Notes under the pieces: generated by a model
Database searches by the model: none
Seen by the model: the letters and a program-made list of their open reading frames with translations, nothing else
Told to the model about the DNA's origin: nothing
Program-made: the position numbers and the translations under genes
In this document: in pieces, positions 1-7,167 of the stretch
Numbering within the stretch: the first letter of the stretch is position 1
How the letters are laid out: every line of letters starts with the position of its first letter
Source of the DNA: Pseudolabrys sp.
GTDB lineage: Bacteria; Pseudomonadota; Alphaproteobacteria; Rhizobiales; Xanthobacteraceae
Assembly: GCA_026125895.1 (NCBI GenBank)
Contig: JAHCKG010000004.1
Location: forward strand, 62,001 to 126,000
Direction of reading: 5' to 3'
DNA: 64,000 bases

Positions 1-136
1 CGAGCCGGCGATCGAACGAGCGCTCCACCGCTTGGCGGTACACTGACGACAGAACGATCCCGGTAATGAGCAGGATTACCACCGCCCAGACGGTCGCCGA
101 GACGAACAGGCGCAGCGCGAGCGAGTTGAAGCGCAT
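1..136 (-). CDS. Sensor histidine kinase, N-terminal fragment (cut by window edge)
   Basis: The minus strand opens with ATG at 136 and stays open to the window edge, giving 45 residues that begin MRFNSLALRLFVSA. Residues of about 9-31 form one strongly hydrophobic membrane segment, followed by a basic/acidic stretch (YRQAVERSFDRRL), as at the N terminus of a membrane sensor kinase. The start lies 5 bp after the stop of the OmpR-family response regulator, so the two form a two-component operon. The catalytic part is outside the window, so the kinase call is inferred from position and topology. The signal sensed is unknown. Confidence 0.75.
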   Translation of the reverse strand, partial: MRFNSLALRLFVSATVWAVVILLITGIVLSSVYRQAVERSFDRRL

Positions 137-141
137 CGGGA

Positions 142-822
142 TCAGCTCGGCGCGGCGAGCATGTAGCCGAGCCCGCGCACGGTCTGGATGATATCGACGC
201 CGAGCTTCCGCCGGATGCGGCCGACGAACACCTCGATGGTGTTGGAGTCGCGATCGAAATCCTGGTCGTAAAGATGTTCGACCAGTTCAGTGCGCGATAC
301 GACGCGGCCATTGTGGTGCATCAAATAAGCCAGCAGCCGGTATTCGTGGCTCGTCAGCTTGACCGGATTGCCGCTGACCGACACGCGCCCGGTGCGCGAA
401 TCGAGCCGCACCGGCCCGCACTCGAATTCGCTCTTGGCGTGGCCGACGGCGCGGCGCAGCAGTGCGCGCAAACGCGCCAGCACCTCCTCGAGATGAAACG
501 GCTTGGCGACGTAATCATCGGCGCCGGCGTCGAAGCCTTGCACCTTGTCGCTCCAGCGGTCGCGCGCGGTCAGCATCAGCACCGGCATGGTGCGGCCGTT
601 GCGCCGCCAGGACTCGAGCACCGAGATGCCGTCCATCTTCGGCAGTCCAATATCGAGGATCACCGCGTCATAGGGCTCGGTATCGCCGAGGTGGTGGCCT
701 TCCTCGCCGTCGAAGGCGCGGTCGACCACGTAACCGGCATCCGTGAGCGCGGTGGTGAGCTGGCGATTGAGATCGGGGTCGTCCTCGACGACGAGCAGGC
801 GCAAAGCATTCGTCTCCGGCAA
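142..822 (-). CDS. OmpR/PhoB-family response regulator
   Basis: A 226-residue DNA-binding response regulator. The receiver domain (about residues 7-120) shows the acidic pair ED at 13-14, the phosphoacceptor Asp57 in VILDIGLP, Thr85 and the conserved Lys107 in AKPF. A winged-helix effector domain (about 128-222) follows, ending IIQTVRGLGYML, typical of OmpR/PhoB proteins. It is phosphorylated by a partner kinase, almost certainly the gene starting 5 bp downstream. The PepSY-like gene lies upstream on the same strand, and a PepSY protein next to a PhoP/QseB-like pair is a common arrangement. The regulon cannot be read from the sequence. Confidence 0.95.
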   Translation of the reverse strand: MPETNALRLLVVEDDPDLNRQLTTALTDAGYVVDRAFDGEEGHHLGDTEPYDAVILDIGLPKMDGISVLESWRRNGRTMPVLMLTARDRWSDKVQGFDAGADDYVAKPFHLEEVLARLRALLRRAVGHAKSEFECGPVRLDSRTGRVSVSGNPVKLTSHEYRLLAYLMHHNGRVVSRTELVEHLYDQDFDRDSNTIEVFVGRIRRKLGVDIIQTVRGLGYMLAAPS

Positions 823-900
823 GAATCTGACTGACGCGATCTTACAGGAAATCGCGCAGGCGGCATCTCGCGAAGAAATCGGCCTTTTTCAGGGTCTTTC

Positions 901-1251
901 TCAAGGCTTCGGCGTTGCGGAATGGGCGGCCAGCGGCCGGCCGTCCGCGGCATCGATCTTGGCACGGATTACCTTGCCGCTGCGGGCCAGCACCGTCAGC
1001 TCGTAGACCAAACGGCCGTCGCGGCGGCACAGGCTGGCGCGCACCACCTCGCCGTGATGGCCGCGGCCGCGCATTGCCCGAATCGCTTCGGCGAGCGGTA
1101 TCGCCTCGCGCGAGGCGATCGCCTCGCGCTGCTCGGCTTTGTTGAGGCAGGTCCGTGGCGCCCGGTCGGCAGCATGTGACACGGTCGCGGCTGCGGACAA
1201 GGCGCAGAAGGCGAGGACGATTGATGCGCTGGTTATGCGGAGGACCGGCAT
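901..1251 (-). CDS. Secreted PepSY-like protein
   Basis: A 116-residue protein with an N-terminal Sec signal peptide (hydrophobic core about residues 6-24, probable cleavage after SHA), so it is periplasmic. The mature part has two cysteines and a C-terminal half with the pattern VYELTVLARSGKVIRAKIDAA, which resembles a PepSY module. PepSY modules are thought to act in protease inhibition or local sensing. It lies 78 bp upstream of the response regulator on the same strand and is probably co-transcribed, perhaps as an accessory sensor or target. The family call rests on pattern recognition only. Confidence 0.7.
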   Translation of the reverse strand: MPVLRITSASIVLAFCALSAAATVSHAADRAPRTCLNKAEQREAIASREAIPLAEAIRAMRGRGHHGEVVRASLCRRDGRLVYELTVLARSGKVIRAKIDAADGRPLAAHSATPKP

Positions 1252-1303
1252 GGCGGGACCCTAGCGGCGCGCCGGTGAACGCTGGCTGAACAGGGAACCC
1301 CGT

Positions 1304-1984
1304 TCAGCTTTCGAAGTCGTCGAAGACGGCGAAGTCGTCAAGCGGCGCCCGAGGCGAGCGCCACTGGTTGATCGGCGCGGCCGGATCTTCGTACCCGAGC
1401 GCCATGCCGGAATAGATCATCAGATGATCGGGAAGATCGAGGAACGCTCGCACCGTCTTATGGAACGACACCCAGGCCTGCTGGGGACAAGTGTGTAGGT
1501 CATGGCCGCGGGCCAGCAGGGCCACCGTCTGAAGATAGCCGCCGATGTCGGCCCATTGCGCGGCGCCGTGCTCCTTCTCGCGGGCGAAGAACAGCGCCAC
1601 CGGCGCACCGAAGAATTCATAGTTGCGGGCGTATTGCTTGTAGCGCGCCGGCTTGTCCTCGCGCGGCACGCCGATCGACTGATACAGCAGTTCGCCGACG
1701 GTGAAGCTGCGCGCGCGATAGGGGTCGGCCATCGGCTGCGGATAGATGACGTATTCAACGCCCTCGCCTTTCGGCAGTTCGCTCGCCATGCGCGGCCGCA
1801 ACAACGCCTTGAGATCTTCGACGCGCTTGCCGGCCAAGGCATAAACGCGCCACGGCTGCATATTGCCCGCCGACGGCGCCCGCGCTGCACGCGCGACGAT
1901 GTCGCGAACGACTTGCTCGGGTACGGGCTTATTGAGAAAGGCGCGGCAGGAGTAGCGCGACGAGACGGCGTCGAAGATGTCCAT
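1304..1984 (-). CDS. Nitroreductase-family FMN oxidoreductase
   Basis: A 226-residue flavoprotein of the nitroreductase superfamily. The N-terminal SSRYSCRAF and APSAGNMQPW stretches match the FMN phosphate-binding and ring-contact motifs of the family. The C-terminal SGMALGYEDP is the usual second signature. Such enzymes use NAD(P)H to reduce nitro-aromatics, quinones or related substrates; the physiological substrate is unknown. I chose the ATG at 1984 (MDIFDAV) because it matches the family N terminus; the ATG ten codons upstream adds a non-conserved leader. The gene sits at the edge of the decayed phage-head cluster, just beyond the deletion scar. Confidence 0.9.
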   Translation of the reverse strand: MDIFDAVSSRYSCRAFLNKPVPEQVVRDIVARAARAPSAGNMQPWRVYALAGKRVEDLKALLRPRMASELPKGEGVEYVIYPQPMADPYRARSFTVGELLYQSIGVPREDKPARYKQYARNYEFFGAPVALFFAREKEHGAAQWADIGGYLQTVALLARGHDLHTCPQQAWVSFHKTVRAFLDLPDHLMIYSGMALGYEDPAAPINQWRSPRAPLDDFAVFDDFES

Positions 1985-2015
1985 GAGGCAATGCTCCGCG
2001 ATTTGCGCGGGCACC

Positions 2016-2095
2016 TTACTTCCTCGTCAAAATCCTCGCCACCTTCTCAAGACTGCGGCCGCCGAAATAGGCGGTGAGCACGATCATGCCCACTG
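2016..2095 (-). pseudogene. 3' remnant of an unidentified membrane-protein gene at a deletion scar
   Basis: In a frame different from the head-closure gene, about 26 codons end at TAA (2016-2018). They encode a hydrophobic segment followed by a basic tail (GGRSLEKVARIL then TRK). This looks like the extreme C terminus of a membrane protein whose 5' part is missing. The join with head-closure sequence lies near 2095. It marks one border of the deletion that removed the tail genes of the cluster. The identity of the parent gene is not recognised. Confidence 0.4.
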
Positions 2096-2187
2096 CGCGT
2101 GACGCCGCCGGCGCCGTCCGGCGTTTCGATCGGCGCCTGCAACAGCAAGCGGCGATCGAGCGCTCCGATATCGAAGGGCGCGCTCAT
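2047..2187 (-). pseudogene. Phage/GTA head-closure (head-tail adaptor) gene, truncated
   Basis: The ATG at 2187 overlaps the stop of the head-tail connector (ATGA). The first ~31 residues (DIGALDRRLLLQAPIETPDG, then AGGVTR) match the N terminus of the SPP1 gp16/HK97 gp10-like head-closure family, normally about 105-115 residues. After GGVTR the frame runs into unrelated sequence and stops after another 15 codons, so the beta-barrel adaptor domain is lost. In gene-transfer-agent clusters this is gene 7, and tail genes normally follow. None is present here; a nitroreductase gene follows instead. It is therefore almost certainly non-functional. Confidence 0.75.
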
Positions 2188-2750
2188 AGCGACAGCACCC
2201 GGTACGGCGCGAGCAAAGCCGCCACCGTCGCCGGCAGCACCGTGACGCTGGCCGTCGTGGTGAGGCCGCGGTTCTCGTACCAATGCGCGACGAGCAATCG
2301 CACCGTCTGGCGCAGCGGCTCCGGCACGTCGCTCGCCGCATCGCCATAACCCACGGTGACGTCGAGCGCGATGCCGGCGGCGCTGCGGTCTGGCTGCGCC
2401 ACCGCCCAGGGCGCGAAGACAATCGCGTTGCCCGCGGTATCGACGGCGAAGCTTTGCAGATCGAGCGCCGCGGCGTTGCCGTCCTTGTCGGTGACGCGCA
2501 CCGCGGTCAGCGCCCGTAGCGGCGCCGGCGTCACGCTGAGCCGGCCGTCCGCCGGCCAGGCATCGCGCGTCAGCCGCCAGCTCTGCGTGATCAGCGCGCG
2601 CCGCGTCTGCGCCTCGACATGGAGGCGCGCCGCGGCGATCAGGCTGGCGATGACGTCGTCGTCGTCGCTGTGCTCGACACGCAGGAAGGCCTTGGCCTCG
2701 GCGAGCGACAAGGGCTCGGCCGCAGGCGCGGTGAGAAGGATGGAGGGCAT
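2184..2750 (-). CDS. Phage/GTA head-tail connector protein (phiE125 gp8/HK97 gp6-like)
   Basis: A 188-residue protein whose N-terminal PLSLAEAKAFLRVEHSDDDD is diagnostic of the phage head-tail connector family that forms the ring below the portal. The C-terminal part (VPEPLRQTVRLLVAHWYENR) is the usual helical end. It is intact and translationally coupled to the truncated head-closure gene by an ATGA overlap. In RcGTA-type clusters this is gene 6, directly after the capsid gene; here a 2.1-kb plus-strand block separates the two. Expression is uncertain because its neighbours are broken. Confidence 0.88.
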   Translation of the reverse strand: MPSILLTAPAAEPLSLAEAKAFLRVEHSDDDDVIASLIAAARLHVEAQTRRALITQSWRLTRDAWPADGRLSVTPAPLRALTAVRVTDKDGNAAALDLQSFAVDTAGNAIVFAPWAVAQPDRSAAGIALDVTVGYGDAASDVPEPLRQTVRLLVAHWYENRGLTTTASVTVLPATVAALLAPYRVLSL

Positions 2751-2766
2751 GGGTTCTCCCTACTCA

Positions 2767-2870
2767 GTCGTCGTCCGCGCGAAGGCGGGGACCCATATGC
2801 CGTGCCCTATCGTGAGCACACGGCGTATGGGTCCCGGCTCACCTCGCTTCGCTCGGTGTCCGGGACGACG
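2767..2870. repeat. Palindromic intergenic repeat (REP-like)
   Basis: An imperfect inverted repeat about 100 bp long. The left arm (cgtcgtccgcgcgaaggcgg, ggacccatatgccgtg) pairs with the right arm (cacggcgtatgggtcccggc ... gtccgggacgacg). Its form resembles palindromic repeats I recall between genes in Bradyrhizobium-like genomes. It sits at the connector-side border of the plus-strand insertion block and directly upstream of the S1 protease start. It could fold into a long hairpin in RNA. Confidence 0.75.
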
Positions 2871-2902
2871 TGGTTGTTGACAATCGGTCCGCGCCAAGGC
2901 TC

Positions 2903-3685
2903 ATGCCTGTCCGCATGCGCCTTGCCGCCACAGTCTTTTTCGTCACGCTGGCCGTCACGCCGGCCCATGCCGTCAGCGGCCAGGCGCCGCCGGCGTCAGG
3001 CTTTGCCGCGCGGCCGATCGTCATGCTGATCGACAACCGGGGCGACCTGTGCACCGCCACGGCAGTGGCGCGCGACCTCGTGCTGACGGCCGCGCATTGC
3101 GTCGTCATTCCGGCGACCTATCGCGTGCGCGTGTTCCAGAACGCCGCCATGGTCGAGGTCGACAAGATCCGGCGGCATCCCGGATTCAACATGGCGAATT
3201 ACAAGGCGAGCCGCGCCACCGCCGACGTGGCGCTGGTCAAGCTCAAAGGTCCCCTGCCCGACATCGTGATGCCGGCCGCGCTCGCCGCGCCGCGCCGCGT
3301 CGAGGTCGGCGAGACGCTGACCATCGCCGGGTTCGGCGTGACGCAAGCCGGTACCGCGCATGGCCTCGGCCAGCCGCGCATGGCAAGCCTCGTTGTCACC
3401 GGCAAGCCCGGCAGCCTGCAGATCCGCCTGCAGGATCCCGAGACGAAGAACGAGCGCCCCGGCCTCGGCGGCTGCACTGGCGATTCCGGCGCGCCGGCCT
3501 TCGACGGCGCCGGCACGAGCGACAGCGGCAATGACACTGGCAAGATCATCGGTGTCGTCTCCTGGTCCACCGCGCCGAAGAGCGAGGAAGGCTGCGGCGG
3601 CCTCACCGGCCTCACGCCGCTGCTCAACTACCGCGACTGGATCGTGACCACCGCCGCCGCGCTCGGCTCGCCGCTCGCGCCGTAA
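2903..3685 (+). CDS. Secreted S1-family (trypsin-like) serine protease
   Basis: A 260-residue secreted protease. A signal peptide (about residues 1-23, cleavage after AHA) precedes a chymotrypsin-fold domain with the complete triad: His65 in LTAAHC, Asp107 in TADVALV and Ser194 in GDSGAPAF. Cysteines flank these motifs as in the family. It should act in the periplasm or outside the cell; the substrate is unknown. I chose the ATG at 2903, which has an AAGG a few bases upstream; ATG 2915 would give a shorter signal peptide. It lies on the strand opposite to the head genes and is the first gene of the repeat-bounded block. The downstream tandem repeat begins at its stop codon. Confidence 0.88.
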   Translation: MPVRMRLAATVFFVTLAVTPAHAVSGQAPPASGFAARPIVMLIDNRGDLCTATAVARDLVLTAAHCVVIPATYRVRVFQNAAMVEVDKIRRHPGFNMANYKASRATADVALVKLKGPLPDIVMPAALAAPRRVEVGETLTIAGFGVTQAGTAHGLGQPRMASLVVTGKPGSLQIRLQDPETKNERPGLGGCTGDSGAPAFDGAGTSDSGNDTGKIIGVVSWSTAPKSEEGCGGLTGLTPLLNYRDWIVTTAAALGSPLAP

Positions 3686-3803
3686 GGAGCAATTCCAGGA
3701 AAAGTGACGTGCGGTTTTCCGTCCGGAATTGCGACCAATCAAAAAGGAGCAATTCCAGGAAAAGTGACGTCCGGTTTTCCGTCCGGAATTGCGACCAACA
3801 AGA
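3684..3803. repeat. Two tandem copies of a 60-bp rhizobial palindromic repeat
   Basis: Two nearly identical head-to-tail units, 3684-3743 and 3744-3803, differ clearly only at 3711/3771 (g/c) and at their last bases. Each contains outer inverted arms ggagcaattcc and ggaattgc around a ccggaaaac-like inner hairpin. This looks like an interspersed element widespread in rhizobial genomes (recalled, not searched). The first copy overlaps the protease stop codon. The array stays open in the frame of the following membrane-protein gene, so a false N-terminal extension can be predicted there. Confidence 0.85.
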
Positions 3804-3871
3804 AAGACACTTCGCCGCAGTCCGGCGGCGCGGCGAAACCGCTAGGGTCCGCGCTCATCCAGCGAGCGCTC

Positions 3872-4480
3872 ATGCTGTTCCCGACCGACCTGTCATCCTT
3901 TCTCGACCTGATCCGCCAGCACGGCGAAGCGGCCTACAGCTTCATGTTCGCCTATGCCGCTTCGCACAGCCTGCTGTTCGGGCTGTTCGGCGGCTATGCC
4001 GCGCATGCCGGCGCGCTCAACACTGGCAAGCTCATCGGCGTGTTCTGGTTCGGCAGCTTCGCCGGCGACGTCATCCGCTTCTATCTCGGCCGCCGCTATG
4101 GCGCGCGGCTGTTCAAGTCGTGGCCGCGCATCGAGCGACTCGTCACCATCGCCGCGCGCCTCACCGACAAGCACGCCGTGTTGATGATCCTGTTCCACCG
4201 TTATCCGCACGGCATCCGCGGCGCCGCCGCCTTCGCCTACGGCCTGTCGAACCTGACCTGGCCGACCTTCCTGTTCTTCAATTTCATCGCCGCCGGGCTA
4301 TGGGCCGTCGCGGTGGTCGCCGCCGGCTACGCCTTCGGCCAGGTGTCGGAGACGGTGATGAACGACGCCTCCTCCGGCCTCGGCCTCGGCATGCTCGTCA
4401 TCTTCATCGGCCTGTCGTGGTTCCTGAGCAAGAAGCTCGAGCAGACCATCGAGCGCGACTCCGAATTAACCCGGCGTTAA
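3872..4480 (+). CDS. VTT/DedA-type membrane protein
   Basis: A 202-residue integral membrane protein with about five hydrophobic segments. The stretch FGGYAAHAGALNTGKLIGVF followed by GSFAGDVIRFYLGRRYG is the G-x-x-x-G plus F/Y-x-x-R pattern of the VTT (DedA/SNARE-associated) domain. The segment RYPHGIRGAAAFAYGLS is the second family signature. DedA/VTT proteins are implicated in lipid flipping, notably of undecaprenyl phosphate, and in envelope homeostasis. I placed the start at ATG 3872 because the upstream codons are translated repeat sequence. Its TAA stop forms the right half of a CtrA-type box that precedes the next gene. Confidence 0.82.
   Translation: MLFPTDLSSFLDLIRQHGEAAYSFMFAYAASHSLLFGLFGGYAAHAGALNTGKLIGVFWFGSFAGDVIRFYLGRRYGARLFKSWPRIERLVTIAARLTDKHAVLMILFHRYPHGIRGAAAFAYGLSNLTWPTFLFFNFIAAGLWAVAVVAAGYAFGQVSETVMNDASSGLGLGMLVIFIGLSWFLSKKLEQTIERDSELTRR
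4466..4480 (+). promoter_or_regulatory. CtrA-type binding box upstream of the mini flagellar-rod gene
   Basis: TTAA (4466-4469), a 7-bp spacer and TTAA (4477-4480) match the full CtrA consensus TTAA-N7-TTAA. The box lies 50 bp upstream of the ATG at 4530, and a further half site (TTAA) is at 4501-4504. CtrA is the cell-cycle and motility regulator of this class. Binding is inferred from the match alone. Confidence 0.6.
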
Positions 4481-4529
4481 CCGCGCCCGCCAACGCCAGG
4501 TTAACGCCGCCGGCCCTAACGTTCCGCGC

Positions 4530-4745
4530 ATGAGTTCGGTCGGTGCAGCTTCCATTTCCGGCATGATGGCCGCGGCGGCGCAGTTTCAGGCCTCCGCGAT
4601 GCGCATCGCCAATTCGGCCGACGGCGGCGCCATGGCCGAACAGCTCGCGCAGATGGTCACCTCGCAGGCCTCTTTCGCCGCCAACGCGCAGACGCTCAAG
4701 GCGCAGACCGACATGGTCGGCCAGCTCGTCGATATCCTGGCTTAG
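4530..4745 (+). CDS. Miniature flagellar-rod/hook-like protein (71 residues)
   Basis: The N-terminal SISGMMAAAAQFQASAMRIA resembles the N-terminal D0 helix of flagellar rod and hook proteins. The C-terminal QMVTSQASFAANAQTLKAQT followed by DMVGQLVDILA resembles their C-terminal D0 helix (usual pattern: Y/F-xAN-x3-I-x-T-x-D-x-M-x-x-x-L-D). The two are joined by only about 15 residues, whereas FlgB/C/E/F/G proteins have 100 or more between them. It may be a small axial-like adaptor or a derived protein with another role. A CtrA box lies 50 bp upstream and no other flagellar gene is in the window. The similarity is by eye. Confidence 0.65.
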   Translation: MSSVGAASISGMMAAAAQFQASAMRIANSADGGAMAEQLAQMVTSQASFAANAQTLKAQTDMVGQLVDILA

Positions 4746-4754
4746 TCTTTCTTT

Positions 4755-4903
4755 CACCTCTCCCCGCAATGCGGGAGAGGTCGACATTCGAGCGTCAGCG
4801 AGAATGTCGGGTGAGGGGCAAGACACAGCGCTTCCGATCGCCCCTCACCCGTCTCGCAGCTAGTGCTGCTCGCCACCCTCTCCCCGCTTCGCGGGGCGAG
4901 GGA
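4755..4903. repeat. Composite palindromic repeat (BIME-like)
   Basis: About 150 bp built from inverted modules: cctctccccgcaatgcgggagagg, then cgacattcgagcgtcagcg with its partner agaatgtcg, then gaggggc pairing with gcccctc, and a second ctctccccgcttcgcggggcgag hairpin. This composite type is familiar from rhizobial genomes. It forms the capsid-side border of the plus-strand insertion block and follows the capsid stop codon on the minus strand, where its hairpins may stop transcription. Confidence 0.75.
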
Positions 4904-4909
4904 AAGAAG

Positions 4910-6175
4910 TTACGACGCCGCGAATTTCATCACCTTGATGGCGTCGAAGTCCTGGATGCCGCCGCCGACGCGCTTGGTGGTGTAGAACAGCACGTAGGGC
5001 TTGGCCGAATACGGATCGCGCAGCACGCTCACGCCGGCGCGATCGACGATCAGATAGCCGCGGGCAAAATCGCCGAAGGCGACCGACAGCGAGTTCGCCG
5101 CGATGTCCGGCATGTCTTCGGCTTCGACCACCGGGAAGGTCATCAGCGAAGCGCGGCCGCCCGCCATGGCCGGCGGCTGCCACAGATACTGCCCGCTCGT
5201 GTCCTTGAATTTCCGCACGCTGCTCTGCGTCTTGCGGTTCATGACAAAGTGGGCGTTCTGCCGGTAGCCGGCCTTGAGCGCATAAATGAGGTCGATCAGC
5301 GCATCGGCCGGGTTCGAGCCGGCAAAGGCGCCGGTGGCGCCGGAGGCGATATAGCCGACATTGCCCCAGCTCCAGGAGGCGTTCGCCACCGCAGTATAGC
5401 TGAGGAAGCCCTTCGGCTTGTTCGTGCCGTCGCCCGTCACGAAAGCGGTGCCCTCCTGCGCCGCGAACACGGCCTCGACTTCCTGCGCCAGCCACTCGTC
5501 GATGTTCACCGCCGAGTCCTCGAGCAAGGTCGCGGTCTCGGCCGGCATGGCGTAGAGCTCCATCGCCGGGAACGACAGCTGGTCGAGCGTCGGCGACGCC
5601 GTCTGCGTGCGCGGATCGGTCCCGCCAACCCAGCCGACCGCGGGGCCGGCCGTCATGAACGGCTTCTTGTAGACGTTGGCGGAGATGGTGCGCGCGCCGG
5701 CGATCGAACGGATCGGCGAGATGGCGGTCAGCCTTTTGCCGATCTCGGTCTCGATCTCCACCGGCACGGTGTAGCCGCCGTCGGCATTGGAGCCGATCGA
5801 CAGCGCCTTCGCTTCCAGCGCCGCGAGGCCGGCGGCATCGCCGCCGCGCATATAAGCGTCGAACGCCTGCTTGTGCTCCAGCGCCGCCGCGCTGCGCGGC
5901 GACTTGTCGCCGCCGAGCGCCGGCCGCGCCGACTTCAGCGTCATTTCGTCGAGACGGCGCGCCTGGGCGTCGATGGCGGCGTCGATGCGGGCGAGCTTGT
6001 CGTCGATCAGGCCGTCGCCGGCGCGCTTCTGTTCGAGCGCCAGGCGCTGGTCGTTGGTTTCCTTGAAGGCTTCGAAGGCGCGCATCATCTCGGTATGCGT
6101 CACCACCGCGTCGAGCGGGATGCCCGACTTGGTTTCGTAAGGCTTGGTCTCAAGCGTCGTCGTCTCGGTATCCAT
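4910..6175 (-). CDS. HK97-type major capsid protein
   Basis: A 421-residue HK97 gp5-fold coat protein. An acidic, coiled-coil-prone N-terminal scaffold-like region (about residues 1-105) precedes the shell domain. Diagnostic stretches are GGYTVPVEIETEIGKRL, PRTQTASPTLDQLSFPAMEL, EGTAFVTGDGTNKPKGFLSY and the C-terminal KRVGGGIQDFDAIKVMKF. The start at 6175 has an AGGAGAAG ribosome site. In related clusters the capsid gene directly follows the prohead protease; here a toxin pair and a plus-strand methyltransferase intervene. The gene is intact although its packaging partners are broken. Confidence 0.95.
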   Translation of the reverse strand: MDTETTTLETKPYETKSGIPLDAVVTHTEMMRAFEAFKETNDQRLALEQKRAGDGLIDDKLARIDAAIDAQARRLDEMTLKSARPALGGDKSPRSAAALEHKQAFDAYMRGGDAAGLAALEAKALSIGSNADGGYTVPVEIETEIGKRLTAISPIRSIAGARTISANVYKKPFMTAGPAVGWVGGTDPRTQTASPTLDQLSFPAMELYAMPAETATLLEDSAVNIDEWLAQEVEAVFAAQEGTAFVTGDGTNKPKGFLSYTAVANASWSWGNVGYIASGATGAFAGSNPADALIDLIYALKAGYRQNAHFVMNRKTQSSVRKFKDTSGQYLWQPPAMAGGRASLMTFPVVEAEDMPDIAANSLSVAFGDFARGYLIVDRAGVSVLRDPYSAKPYVLFYTTKRVGGGIQDFDAIKVMKFAAS

Positions 6176-6271
6176 GGAGCTTCTCCTGTTGAAGGGTTGT
6201 GGCTGGTCAGCGGGCGAATTCGCGCTATCCTCACGCGACGGCCGGGCGACCGGCGAAGCGGGGGAAGACGC

Positions 6272-7108
6272 GTGACAGACGAAATCCGTTCGGCGATCGA
6301 CTTCTACGAGCGCCATCCGATCTCGGCCGAAATCATCAAGGCCAAGCTGCTCGACGCGCGCGGCACGCTCGAGAACGTCGCGCCCGACGAGCTCTTCGCG
6401 CACGATCAGGATCACTATGGCAGCCTCGCCGCCAACGACGCCCTGGCGCAGCGCGCCGGCATCGCGCAAGGCAGCCGCGTCGCCGATTTCTGCGCCGGTC
6501 TCGGCGGCCCGGCGCGCTATCTCGCGCACCGGTACGGCGCCGATGTCACCGGCATCGAATTGACGCCGGCGCGCGTGCGCGGCGCGGCCGAGCTGACGCA
6601 GCTCGCCGGCCTCGCCGATCGCGTGCGCGTTATCGAAGGCAATGTCATAGCCGTGCCGCTCGACGGCGGCAGCGTCGATGCCGTCATCAGCCAGGAAGCC
6701 TTCCTGCATGTGCCGGACAAGGCGAAGACTCTGGCCGAGGCTCACCGCATTCTCAAAAACGGCGGCCGCCTCGCCTTCACCGACTGGGTCGCGCACCGGC
6801 CGCTGTCGCAGGCCGACGCCGCGCTGATGTGGGCCGGCATGGCCGCCACCAATCTTTACGACATCCCCGCTTATACGAAGCTGATCGAAGCCGCCGGCTT
6901 CACCGTCACCAGCGTCGATGATCTCACCGCCGATTGGGCCGAGATCCTCAAAGCGCGCCTCGCGATGTATCAGAAGCTGCGCGGCGAAACCCGCGCCGCC
7001 GGCACGGCGTCAGGCCACGATGCGTTCTATGAAAGCTATGTCCGCTTCGTCGAACTGGTCAGCGAAGGCACGCTCGGCGGCGCGCGGTTTGCGGGGGTGA
7101 AGGCTTGA
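6272..7108 (+). CDS. Class I SAM-dependent methyltransferase
   Basis: A 278-residue methyltransferase with a Rossmann domain. Motif I is VADFCAGLGGPARYLAHRYG, the acidic end of beta-2 is GIELTP, and the post-motif region is DAVISQEAFLHVPDKAKTL. A helical lid and C-terminal segment follow. The layout resembles ubiquinone/sarcosine-type small-molecule methyltransferases; the acceptor is unknown. The start is GTG 6272, just after ggaagacgc; codons upstream belong to the capsid leader region. It lies on the plus strand, divergent from the capsid gene, between it and the toxin pair, so it is not part of the phage operon. Confidence 0.85.
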   Translation: MTDEIRSAIDFYERHPISAEIIKAKLLDARGTLENVAPDELFAHDQDHYGSLAANDALAQRAGIAQGSRVADFCAGLGGPARYLAHRYGADVTGIELTPARVRGAAELTQLAGLADRVRVIEGNVIAVPLDGGSVDAVISQEAFLHVPDKAKTLAEAHRILKNGGRLAFTDWVAHRPLSQADAALMWAGMAATNLYDIPAYTKLIEAAGFTVTSVDDLTADWAEILKARLAMYQKLRGETRAAGTASGHDAFYESYVRFVELVSEGTLGGARFAGVKA

Positions 7109-7167
7109 TGGCTTAGGTCGGCGATGCCGATCATGGCTTCAAGCTCGGCCTGGGTCTCTTTCGCGGT

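Noticed and set aside
3684-3803. CRISPR array
   Set aside because: Only two adjacent units with no spacers; each is a palindromic interspersed repeat.
4769-6271. A 500-codon 5' extension of the methyltransferase frame
   Set aside because: The extension runs antisense through the capsid gene. The methyltransferase domain starts at GTG 6272, which follows a purine-rich stretch.
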